Origin: Treponema sp.
GTDB lineage: Bacteria > Spirochaetota > Spirochaetia > Treponematales > Treponemataceae
Length of the DNA: 21,873 nt
Direction: 5' to 3'
Assembly: GCA_016292805.1 (NCBI GenBank)
Contig: JAEDFM010000031.1
Location: 1-21,873 of the forward strand
Every line of letters starts with the position of its first letter. Within the stretch, counting starts at the first letter, position 1. A program made the position numbers and the translations under genes. Of this stretch, positions 1-7,564 are shown in pieces. The notes beneath the pieces are model-generated. The model was not told where the DNA came from. It did no database searches and worked only from the letters and a program-made list of their open reading frames with translations.

Positions 1-53
1 TCCCGACATTCTGGGTGTAAACCAGACGCTCGTACCAGCTGAGCTAACCGTCC
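1..53 (-). tRNA. tRNA-Val(TAC), 3' part cut by the window edge
   Basis: Read on the minus strand from base 53 downward. The acceptor strand GGACGGT is followed by the D-arm (GCTC ... GAGC) and an anticodon arm with stem CTGG/CCAG. The loop is TTTACAC, giving anticodon TAC (valine). The variable region and the first four bases of the T-stem (GGGA) reach base 1, so the rest of the T-arm and the 3' acceptor strand lie outside the window. The 5' acceptor strand GGACGGT is the exact complement of ACCGTCC, which ends the first two tRNA fragments in the array at 21174-21846. The array therefore seems to derive from this tRNA or one very like it. Confidence 0.93.
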
Positions 54-66
54 GTTGATGTTTATA

Positions 67-95
67 TTTATACCAAAAATTACATTTTGTGTCAA
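67..95 (-). promoter_or_regulatory. Sigma-70-type promoter of tRNA-Val
   Basis: On the minus strand TTGACA (90-95) is followed by a 17-base spacer and TATAAA (67-72). This is a near-consensus promoter. The tRNA 5' end at 53 lies 13 bases past the -10 box, leaving room for only a very short leader. The promoter sits in the gap between the truB stop codon and the tRNA, so the tRNA is probably transcribed independently of the operon before it. Confidence 0.8.
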
Positions 96-112
96 TATAG
101 TTTCAATATTTT

Positions 113-1087
113 TTAATTAATTACGAAACTATATTTTAGTTTTCCTTCGTTATTCTTGTTTAATAAACCTGTAAATTTATCCTTATAAAAGACTGCACAT
201 TCAGTATTATTTGGAATATCAAATAAATTCTGTACATATAATTTATTTCTTATTGGTTTACCATTCTGGAATTCAGATAAAGCTTCATCATTAATTAAAT
301 CTATATTATAAAAGCCACATTCTACAGAAACTGTTTTATTCACAGTTTGTATTTTTTCAACAATTTCATTTTTAATAAAATCATCATCAAAAAAATCTTC
401 TTTTTTATCCATCTGCATATAAGCGTTTTGAATATTGAATTCCGGTAATAAGGAATAAGCAGCAGAATCCAAGATGTTAAAATTTCCAACTTGAGTTCTG
501 TATAATCCAATTAAATGGGCTGCACTTCCGCAGGCTGTTCCAATATCTCTTGCCAGTGACCTGATATAAGTGCCTTTAGAAACCTTAAACTCTATAAGAC
601 AGGCTTCTACTCCCCCTTCCGAATTTTCACGGAACTCTTTAACTTCTGCTTTATAAACTGTTACTTTTCTTGGTGGAATATCAACGGATTTACCCTTACG
701 AGCCAGATCACTGGCACGCTTTCCATCTACATGAATTGCACTAAATGCAGGTGGCAGCTGATTAATCTCCCCTGTAAATTCAGGCAAAACTTCAATAATT
801 TTTTCTTTTGTTGGTAAAGGACCTGTTTTGATAATATTTCCTGTATATTCTAATGTATCAGTTTCTTCACCAAACTTAATTACGGCCTCATAGGTTTTAT
901 CAAATTCTGTAATTTTTCCGGCAAGTCTTGTAAATCGACCTGTACATACAACAAGAAGCCCTTGTGCAAAACTATCTAAAGTTCCTGTATGACCAACTTT
1001 TGTTGTATTCAATGCCTTTTTAACATTATGAAGAGAAGAAAAAGATGTAAGACCTGGCTGTTTAGCCAGAAGAACAATACCGTCCAT
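113..1087 (-). CDS. truB: tRNA pseudouridine(55) synthase TruB
   Basis: TruB converts U55 in the T-loop of most tRNAs to pseudouridine in the cytoplasm. The 324-residue product has the family motif GHTGTLDSFAQGLL at residues 32-45, in which Asp38 is the expected catalytic aspartate. The later KGTYIRSLARDIG motif lies near residue 170. The length fits the family, with a divergent C-terminal third. The ATG at 1085-1087 is preceded by AGG at a spacing of six bases. It is the last gene of the rimP-nusA-infB-rbfA-truB operon, an order common in bacteria. An intrinsic terminator lies between rbfA and truB (1103-1138), so truB is probably expressed at a lower level by read-through or from its own weak promoter. 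Confidence 0.95.
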   Translation of the reverse strand: MDGIVLLAKQPGLTSFSSLHNVKKALNTTKVGHTGTLDSFAQGLLVVCTGRFTRLAGKITEFDKTYEAVIKFGEETDTLEYTGNIIKTGPLPTKEKIIEVLPEFTGEINQLPPAFSAIHVDGKRASDLARKGKSVDIPPRKVTVYKAEVKEFRENSEGGVEACLIEFKVSKGTYIRSLARDIGTACGSAAHLIGLYRTQVGNFNILDSAAYSLLPEFNIQNAYMQMDKKEDFFDDDFIKNEIVEKIQTVNKTVSVECGFYNIDLINDEALSEFQNGKPIRNKLYVQNLFDIPNNTECAVFYKDKFTGLLNKNNEGKLKYSFVIN

Positions 1088-1102
1088 TATTTACCTGTAT
1101 AC

Positions 1103-1138
1103 AAAAAAAATCTGACAGTTTTTAGGTCTGTCAGATTT
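1103..1138 (-). terminator. Intrinsic terminator between rbfA and truB
   Basis: On the minus strand the 11-bp perfect stem AAATCTGACAG/CTGTCAGATTT (1128-1138 with 1108-1118) encloses a 9-base loop. It runs directly into eight T residues. It starts seven bases past the rbfA stop codon and ends 15 bases before the truB start. It is a textbook factor-independent terminator placed inside an otherwise tight operon. Confidence 0.88.
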
Positions 1139-1144
1139 TACATA

Positions 1145-1537
1145 TTATTCTTCATTTTTTTCTGAAGTCTGCTGTTCATTCATAGCGGATTCTCTTTCAA
1201 GTTCATTTAACTTTTGAACCATCATAAATCCATCTTTCATTCCTGAATCAACAACAAATATCAGTTTCGGAAACTGTCTGATTCTAAGTTTTTTGGCAAT
1301 CTCTCGCTGAATAAATCCAGCTGCAGCATTTAAGCCATTTACACCTTTATGAAGCTGTCCATCAGGCAGGAATGTTGAAACATAAACTTTTGCATATCCT
1401 AAATCTGATGTAACTTCAACTCGGTTTACACTTAAGAAAGTATTTACACGAGGATCTTTTACATCCCCCCGTAAAATTAACTGGGAAATTTCATCACGGA
1501 GCTGATCATTCAATCTCTGTAATCTATACTGTCCCAT
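1145..1537 (-). CDS. rbfA: 30S ribosome-binding factor A (RbfA)
   Basis: RbfA is a small KH-fold protein that binds the immature 30S subunit and helps process the 5' end of 16S rRNA. The 130-residue product has the family's N-terminal pattern (RLQRLNDQLRDEISQLI), the central VSVYVSTF-like strand (YAKVYVSTFLP) and the LRIRQFPKLIFVVD segment. It ends in an acidic tail rich in Glu and Gln. The ATG at 1535-1537 overlaps the infB stop codon by one base (TAATG). A strong ribosome binding site, AAGGAG, lies inside the 3' end of infB. Translation is therefore probably coupled to infB. Confidence 0.95.
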   Translation of the reverse strand: MGQYRLQRLNDQLRDEISQLILRGDVKDPRVNTFLSVNRVEVTSDLGYAKVYVSTFLPDGQLHKGVNGLNAAAGFIQREIAKKLRIRQFPKLIFVVDSGMKDGFMMVQKLNELERESAMNEQQTSEKNEE

Positions 1538-4227
1538 TACATAGCTCCTTCAGAACCTGCAGCTGTAACATTTCGTTTCGCAGCTTCAGCTTCTTCTTCA
1601 GCAATTGTCTTTCCTAATTTCTTAGCAACTTCAACAATTTCGAATACTTCAAGCTTATCGCCAACCTGGATATCCTGCCAGTTTTCAAGACCGATACCAC
1701 ATTCGTAACCTACGCTAACTTCTTTAGCATCATCCTTGAATCGTTTAAGAGAAGAAATCTTACCTGTAAAGATAACGATTCCATCACGAACAAGGTTAAC
1801 ACTAGAACTTCTGCGTACAATACCTTCTGATACAGAACAACCGGCAATTACGCCAACTTTTGGTACCTTGAATGTATTACGAACTTCAACCATACCGATA
1901 ACTTCTTCTTTTGTATCTGGCTGGAGCATACCTTCCATAGCCTGCTGAATTTCTTCAACACACTTGTAGATAATGTTGTATTTTCTGATTTCTACCTGTT
2001 CCTGTTCAGCCAAAGATTTTGCCTTTGGAGTTGGACGAACATTGAAACCAATGATAATTGCATTTGAGTCAGCAGCAGCCAAAGTAACATCAGATTCATT
2101 AATTGCACCAGCACTTGAATGAATAACTGAAAGTCTGATTTCCCGTGTAGAAAGTTTTTCGAGAGATGCTTTAAGAGCTTCTGCAGAACCCTGAAGGTCG
2201 GCTTTAATAATTACCTTAAGTTCTTTAACTTCACTATTTGCAATATCAGAATAGAGAGATTCAAGAGTTGTCTTCTTAACAGCCTTAGCAGCTTCAAAGC
2301 GTTTTAATTCCTGACGCTTAGCAGAAATAGCACGAGCATCTTTTTCTGATTCTGTTACCTGGAATGGATCTCCTGCATTTGGCATTTCTTCGAGACCAAG
2401 AACTTCTACTGGAGTTGAAGGTCCTGCTTCCTGGATACGTTTTCCGTGATCATCAAACATAGCACGAACACGACCAGAATAAATACCAGCAACAAATGGA
2501 TCACCCTGTTTTAATGTACCACGCTGTACAATTACAGAAGCAACTACACCACGGCCCTGATCTACGCGGCTTTCAAGGATTTTACCTTCGGCACGGCACT
2601 GATCATTAGCTTTAAGTTCAAGCATTTCTGCCTGAAGAAGAATAGCATCAAGGAGCTCATCAATACCAGTTTTCTGTTTAGCAGAAATGTGTACATACTG
2701 AGTATCTCCACCCCATTCTTCTGGAGCAAGACCATGTTCAGAAAGCTGAGTCTTAACACGGTCAGGATTAGCTTCTGGTTTATCAATTTTGTTTACTGCA
2801 ACAATAATTGGAACTTTTGCATCTTTAGCATGAGCAATAGCTTCCAAAGTCTGAGGCATTACACCATCATCAGCTGCAACAACAAGAACTACAACATCAG
2901 TTACCTGAGCACCACGAGCACGCATCATAGTGAATGCTTCGTGACCAGGAGTATCAAGGAATGTAATCTTTCCTTTTGGAGTTGTTACTGAATAAGCACC
3001 AATTGCCTGTGTAATACCACCGGCTTCTCCCGCTGCAACATTTGCATTACGGATTGCATCAAGTGTTTTTGTTTTACCGTGGTCTACGTGACCCATTACA
3101 GTTACAATTGGAGGACGGACTTTAAGTTCAACACCGTCATCTTTATCGCTTTCAATTACAGTTTCATCATAAAGGGAAACAAGATGTACTTCACAACCAT
3201 ATTCAGCAGCAAGTAAAGTAGCAGTATCAGCATCGATAGACTGAGTAATTGTTACCATCATACCCATACCCATAAGCTTTCCAATTACATCTGAAGCTTT
3301 AAGGTTCATCTTACGAGCCAAATCAGAAACTGAAATTGATTCCATAATATCAATTGATTTTGGTACTACAGTTTCTGGAGTAACAACCTTCTTTTTAGTT
3401 TCAAATAAGTTGTCTGCGTACTGTTCTTCATCTTTACGGTTATAAACCTGTTTCTTACCCTTGAAGGCAGCCTTTTTAGCCGACTGCTGACGAGACTGAT
3501 CTACAGGTAAAGGAGCTGGAGCACCACCACCCATTCCAGGGCGGAAACCTGCTCTTCCACCATTCTGGCCTGGACCACGGTTAAATCCACCCTGACCATT
3601 ATTTGATCCACGATTGAATCCACCTGACTGTCCATTACGATTAAAGTTTCCACGAGGTCCGTTTCCGTTTGGACGAGATCCGTTTCCACCTTCACGGTTG
3701 TTGTCTCTTTCACGATTCTGGTAACTCATTCTAGCCTGAGCACCATTGAATCCGCCACCTTCGCGGTTATAGCCTCTGTTCTGTCCGTTTCTATCCTGAC
3801 CATTTCCATTATTATTGCGGTAGTATCCTCCACCCTGACCATTGCGGTTAAAGTTACCACGAGGTCTGTCTGAAAGGTTACCAGCCTTAACATTTGGTCT
3901 TGAAGGATTTAATTCAAAAGACCGAGGTTTATTATTTTCATTTTTCTGAGCTGGAGCCACTGGCTGAGCTGCAGGTTTTTCCTGGGAAGGTGCAGCAGGC
4001 TTTTCCTGAGTTTCTGCAGGAGCATCTGCTTTTTTCACAACAACATGCTTTGGAGCTTCTGCAGCAGGTTTAGCGCTGGCAGCAGGAGCTGCATTTGGAG
4101 CAGGCTGTGCAACAGGCTTTTTCTTAACAACAACTACACGCTTTTTTTCTGGAGCCTGTGCAGGTGCAGCTTCTGCCTGTTTTTTATGAACTACGAATCC
4201 CGGCTTTTTTTCTAATTCTTCTGCCAT
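1537..4227 (-). CDS. infB: Translation initiation factor IF-2
   Basis: IF-2 is the GTPase that brings fMet-tRNA to the 30S subunit and promotes 50S joining. The 896-residue product contains all G motifs: GHVDHGKT (379-386), GGITQ (403-407), DTPGH (425-429), NKID (479-482) and SAK (515-517). An IF2 N-domain lies at about 294-345, and C-terminal domains that bind initiator tRNA follow. Residues 1-100 are Ala/Pro/Lys/Val-rich and charged. Residues 120-235 are a long Gly/Asn/Arg-rich low-complexity stretch with repeats such as RGNFNRNGQ (123-131 and 192-200). The start lies eight bases past the nusA stop, with AGGAAG as ribosome binding site. Confidence 0.97.
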   Translation of the reverse strand: MAEELEKKPGFVVHKKQAEAAPAQAPEKKRVVVVKKKPVAQPAPNAAPAASAKPAAEAPKHVVVKKADAPAETQEKPAAPSQEKPAAQPVAPAQKNENNKPRSFELNPSRPNVKAGNLSDRPRGNFNRNGQGGGYYRNNNGNGQDRNGQNRGYNREGGGFNGAQARMSYQNRERDNNREGGNGSRPNGNGPRGNFNRNGQSGGFNRGSNNGQGGFNRGPGQNGGRAGFRPGMGGGAPAPLPVDQSRQQSAKKAAFKGKKQVYNRKDEEQYADNLFETKKKVVTPETVVPKSIDIMESISVSDLARKMNLKASDVIGKLMGMGMMVTITQSIDADTATLLAAEYGCEVHLVSLYDETVIESDKDDGVELKVRPPIVTVMGHVDHGKTKTLDAIRNANVAAGEAGGITQAIGAYSVTTPKGKITFLDTPGHEAFTMMRARGAQVTDVVVLVVAADDGVMPQTLEAIAHAKDAKVPIIVAVNKIDKPEANPDRVKTQLSEHGLAPEEWGGDTQYVHISAKQKTGIDELLDAILLQAEMLELKANDQCRAEGKILESRVDQGRGVVASVIVQRGTLKQGDPFVAGIYSGRVRAMFDDHGKRIQEAGPSTPVEVLGLEEMPNAGDPFQVTESEKDARAISAKRQELKRFEAAKAVKKTTLESLYSDIANSEVKELKVIIKADLQGSAEALKASLEKLSTREIRLSVIHSSAGAINESDVTLAAADSNAIIIGFNVRPTPKAKSLAEQEQVEIRKYNIIYKCVEEIQQAMEGMLQPDTKEEVIGMVEVRNTFKVPKVGVIAGCSVSEGIVRRSSSVNLVRDGIVIFTGKISSLKRFKDDAKEVSVGYECGIGLENWQDIQVGDKLEVFEIVEVAKKLGKTIAEEEAEAAKRNVTAAGSEGAM

Positions 4228-4234
4228 TTACTTC

Positions 4235-5707
4235 CTATTCCTCATCCTCAGCAAATTCGAATTCAACACCACAGTTTGGACACTGTGTCATATCAAGAGT
4301 GATTTTTGCACCACATTCAGGACAGAAGTATTCTTCTTCCTCAGCCTCTTCTTTTGTTTCTTCCTGTGGTTTTGCCTGTTCTTCAGCAGGTTCTTCTTCT
4401 TCAACGAATTCTACATTGTCATTAATTAAATTGTTGATAGCATCAAGCTGTTCTTTTGTAACATTTTCAATGTGGATTGAATTATTTTCGTAAGCATCAA
4501 CAAAGTCCTGAATCTGTTCAATTCCATTAGCTTTAAGAAGAGCAGCAACTTCTGCATCAACTCCAGGGAGTTCAGCAACTGTTGTAATTTCATCATATTC
4601 TTCTTCATCATTAAACAGATTGCGGGCTGTAGCAACTGTTGTAACAGAAGAAAAGTCAATATCCTGTGCCTGTTCAATTGTTTTAACATCAATATTCCAG
4701 TCACAAAGACGATTTGCAAGTCTAACATTCTGACCCTGACGACCAATAGCTAAAGAGAACTGGCTTTCTTCAACAATAGCCAATGCCTGACGCTTTTCAG
4801 CATCCATAATAACTACCCTTTCTACCTGAGCTGGAGAAAGTGCATTTTTAATGAATTCTGCAGGATCTTCATCATAACGAAGTACATCAATTTTTTCATT
4901 TGAAAGTTCACGGATAACGTTCTGAATACGAACACCTTTAAGACCTACACAAGCTCCTACAGGATCTACTTCTTCTCGTTTAGTTGTTACTGCAATCTTT
5001 GTACGGTAACCAGCATCACGAACACTCTTTACAATTTCTACAGTGCCGTCTGCAATTTCTGGAACTTCTTTTTCAAGAATCTGACAAACAAGTTTTGGAT
5101 CGCTTCTTGAAAGAACAAGCTGAATACCAGAGTTTGTCTTTTTGATTTCTACGATTAAAGCTTTAATTCTGTCGTTAGCTTCATAAACTTCAAGCTTAGA
5201 CTGGAATTTTGCAGGAAGAACACCTTCAAGACGACCAGCATTACCAAGGTCCAGATAGATGTTTCCATTGCGTTCACGCTGATAATAACCAATAATGATT
5301 TCACCAAGTTTGTCTTTGTAATCGTTATAAAGAGAATCTTTGTATGTTTCGTTTAAGCCCTGATGAGCAGTCTGTTTACCTGTAGAAACAGCTGAACGGT
5401 TAAAAGATTTAGGATCTTCAAGAATATCGATTTCATCACCTTCTTCAACTTCATCACCTGCAAGCTGTTTAGCTTCATCAAGTTCGATTTCTCTTACAGG
5501 ATCATAAACACCGTCAATTACTGTTTTGCGAGAATAAATTGAAACATCAGACATATCGTCATTGAATTTAACGATTGCGTTTTCATCTGTTCCATAAGTG
5601 CGTTTGTAAGCTGCTTTAAGAGCTTTTTCAATTGTAAGTCGTACAGAATCTTCAGAATATCCTTTTTCCTGAATCAACTGACGGATAGCTTCTGCCATTT
5701 CTGACAT
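4235..5707 (-). CDS. nusA: Transcription termination/antitermination factor NusA with C-terminal zinc ribbon
   Basis: NusA binds RNA polymerase and modulates pausing, intrinsic termination and antitermination. The 490-residue product has the N-terminal polymerase-binding domain, an S1 domain (about 130-200) and two KH domains with GACVGLKGVRIQNV and SLAIGRQGQNVRLA. A helix-hairpin-helix-like segment follows (ELPGVDAEVAALLKANGI). An acidic linker then leads to CPECG...CPNCG (Cys462, 465, 476, 479), a predicted zinc ribbon not present in E. coli or Bacillus NusA. I chose the ATG at 5705-5707 over an upstream ATG at 5737. It has AAGGAGG six bases before it and avoids an overlap with rimP. Confidence 0.95.
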   Translation of the reverse strand: MSEMAEAIRQLIQEKGYSEDSVRLTIEKALKAAYKRTYGTDENAIVKFNDDMSDVSIYSRKTVIDGVYDPVREIELDEAKQLAGDEVEEGDEIDILEDPKSFNRSAVSTGKQTAHQGLNETYKDSLYNDYKDKLGEIIIGYYQRERNGNIYLDLGNAGRLEGVLPAKFQSKLEVYEANDRIKALIVEIKKTNSGIQLVLSRSDPKLVCQILEKEVPEIADGTVEIVKSVRDAGYRTKIAVTTKREEVDPVGACVGLKGVRIQNVIRELSNEKIDVLRYDEDPAEFIKNALSPAQVERVVIMDAEKRQALAIVEESQFSLAIGRQGQNVRLANRLCDWNIDVKTIEQAQDIDFSSVTTVATARNLFNDEEEYDEITTVAELPGVDAEVAALLKANGIEQIQDFVDAYENNSIHIENVTKEQLDAINNLINDNVEFVEEEEPAEEQAKPQEETKEEAEEEEYFCPECGAKITLDMTQCPNCGVEFEFAEDEE

Positions 5708-5708
5708 C

Positions 5709-6191
5709 TTAAGCCTCCTTTCCTTCATTAGGGTCATAAATAAATTTTGCTTTTGCTATATTTTCATAAAGAACAGTAATTGATTCACCGTCCTCAGTTT
5801 CCAATGTTACAGATTTATCGCCGGCAGATGTAATTTTTCCGCCTACCCAATCTGTTTTAATTTTGTCCCATACACGAACATTTCGGCCAACAAACACTGT
5901 AAATTCAGCAGCGTTTTTAATGTTATGTTCGATTCCAGGACTTGTAAGTTCCATTGTTGTTTCTTCTGTGCCCAAAAGAGCTTCCAGATGTGGCAGCAAT
6001 GCACGGTGCACTTTTGCACAATCATTAACTCCCATGTTTGCAGCTGGATCAACAGGTGTAACAATGGCTGAAATTTTTGTGATTGTTTTTGCAGGAATGA
6101 TTTTAAGATCTACTAATTTGTAGCCTAATCCTTCTACAATCGGTGCACAATCTTTGTAATACTTAATGTCTTTATATGATGTATATTCCAT
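5709..6191 (-). CDS. rimP: Ribosome maturation factor RimP
   Basis: RimP is needed for efficient maturation of the 30S subunit. The 160-residue product has the two-domain family layout. The N-terminal half carries CAKVHRALLPHLEALL and the diagnostic LTSPGIEHNIKNAAEF segment. The C-terminal half is an Sm-like barrel (GRNVRVWD ... GKITSAGDKSVTLETEDGESITVLYENIAKAKF). It is the first gene of the nusA operon, as in many bacteria. The stop codon is one base from the nusA start. The start at 6191 has no strong Shine-Dalgarno sequence, and its leader contains an intrinsic terminator (6221-6251), so its expression may depend on leader structure. Confidence 0.93.
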   Translation of the reverse strand: MEYTSYKDIKYYKDCAPIVEGLGYKLVDLKIIPAKTITKISAIVTPVDPAANMGVNDCAKVHRALLPHLEALLGTEETTMELTSPGIEHNIKNAAEFTVFVGRNVRVWDKIKTDWVGGKITSAGDKSVTLETEDGESITVLYENIAKAKFIYDPNEGKEA

Positions 6192-6220
6192 AACTAATCA
6201 AGAATCAGAAAATACAAATA

Positions 6221-6251
6221 AAAAAGACCCGAGGTGGACTCGAGTCTTTTT
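6221..6251. terminator. Bidirectional intrinsic terminator in the rimP-nusA leader
   Basis: AAAAAGAC pairs with GTCTTTTT and an inner CGAG pairs with CTCG. There is one C-A mismatch between them and a GTGGA loop. On the minus strand it is followed by six T residues. It lies downstream of hisS and also downstream of the rimP operon promoter (6277-6305). It can therefore end hisS transcripts and act as an attenuator of the operon. Confidence 0.8.
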
Positions 6252-6276
6252 AATAATATATTAAACTGACAACATA

Positions 6277-6305
6277 AATATACAATTTTAAAGTAGTTAT
6301 GTCAA
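6277..6305 (-). promoter_or_regulatory. Promoter of the rimP-nusA-infB-rbfA-truB operon
   Basis: On the minus strand TTGACA (6300-6305) is followed by a 17-base spacer and TATATT (6277-6282). The -35 box abuts the hisS stop codon (6306-6308). Transcription should start near 6270, which puts the terminator hairpin at 6221-6251 in the leader, before the rimP start at 6191. Confidence 0.75.
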
Positions 6306-7544
6306 TTATTTTACTATTAAAGAACCTTCTTTATAAATTGCAAATTTTGTGTAGCCCTGTTTTTCAAGCATATCAAACTGAGGACCAGCCTTCTTTGCTT
6401 TTTTAAGAACGGAAACATTATAAGATTCACGAAGCTTTTCAGCATCCTTCATAACCTGAACATAAGAAACTTCATCTTCATAAAGGAATGCACATTTTTC
6501 TTTTGCTCCAGGAATCTGATAATTCTGATCAAGAAGAATTGAACAGATGCGTTCAAAACCAATACTGAAACCTACAGCTGGTACACTCTGACCAATAAAC
6601 TTACCAATAAGATTATCATAGCGTCCGCCACCACCAATTGCACCGCTGAACAATGGTGAAGCAATTTCAAATACACAACCTGTATAATACCCCTGACCAC
6701 GAACAAGGTTTGGACAGTATTTTACGGCATATTTACCACCAGAAACTTCACTGGCAGTCTTAATAATATATTTCAAATCATCTGCAATTGCAGGATCAGC
6801 ACATTTTGCAGCAACCTCATCCAATGTAACTTCTCCAGCTGAAATAAACTGATAGAGAGCTTCGATTGCAGCTGCAGGCAACTGTTTTTCTACAAGTTCA
6901 GCTTTTACTCCGTCTGCACCAATCTTGTCCATTTTATCAAAAGAAATACAAACAGAATCAAGAGTATCTGGTGCAAAGCCCATATTTTCAAGCATATTAC
7001 GAAGAATACGACGGTCATTAATATTAATAAAGAAATCCTTAAAACCGATAGAAAGCATTGCTCTGGCAGTAATATCAATTAATTCTACTTCTGCATTTGG
7101 AGAACCATCACCAAGAACATCAATATCACACTGAACAAATTCACGCATACGACCTTTTTGAGGACGCTCTGCACGATATACACGGTCTGTCTGAATTACC
7201 TTAAAAGGAAACTGAAGCTCGTTTCTGTTTGCTGCAAAAAATCGTGTAAGAGGCAATGTCAAATCATAGCGTAATCCCATATCTGACAATTCTTTATCTG
7301 TTGGATGCTCAGAAGCAAGAGCGGCATCAAGCTTTTCTCCTCGTTTAAGAACCTTAAAAATAAGATTTAAGTTATCGCCACCATCTGATTTATCAAGATT
7401 TTCAGAATCTTCAAGAATTGGAGTTGAAATGCGTTCAAATCCAGATGCTCTATAAGTTTCAAGAATCTTTCCCTGAACATAATCACGCATACGCTGTTCA
7501 GCAGGTAAAATATCTTTCATACCTTTCAAAGCGTTTGTTTTCAT
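6306..7544 (-). CDS. hisS: Histidyl-tRNA synthetase
   Basis: This class II synthetase charges tRNA-His. The 412-residue product has motif 1 (FERISTPILED), the histidine-binding YDLTLPLTRFFA segment (93-104), and motif 2 around RAERPQKGRMREFVQCD (124-140). The HisA-type loop follows as LVRGQGYYTG, where many family members have LVRGLDYY. Motif 3 is near VGFSIGFERI. I placed the start at the ATG of MKTNALKGMKDILP (7542-7544), which has GAGG eight bases upstream. The open frame continues upstream for 53 codons into a structured repeat, so that extension is probably spurious. It is transcribed towards the rimP operon and is likely ended by the terminator at 6221-6251. Confidence 0.95.
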   Translation of the reverse strand: MKTNALKGMKDILPAEQRMRDYVQGKILETYRASGFERISTPILEDSENLDKSDGGDNLNLIFKVLKRGEKLDAALASEHPTDKELSDMGLRYDLTLPLTRFFAANRNELQFPFKVIQTDRVYRAERPQKGRMREFVQCDIDVLGDGSPNAEVELIDITARAMLSIGFKDFFININDRRILRNMLENMGFAPDTLDSVCISFDKMDKIGADGVKAELVEKQLPAAAIEALYQFISAGEVTLDEVAAKCADPAIADDLKYIIKTASEVSGGKYAVKYCPNLVRGQGYYTGCVFEIASPLFSGAIGGGGRYDNLIGKFIGQSVPAVGFSIGFERICSILLDQNYQIPGAKEKCAFLYEDEVSYVQVMKDAEKLRESYNVSVLKKAKKAGPQFDMLEKQGYTKFAIYKEGSLIVK

Positions 7545-7564
7545 TAAATATGCCTCGTAATAAT

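Noticed and set aside
5708..5737. NusA start at an ATG at 5737
   Set aside because: It would overlap rimP by 29 bases, while the ATG at 5707 has AAGGAGG at ideal spacing.
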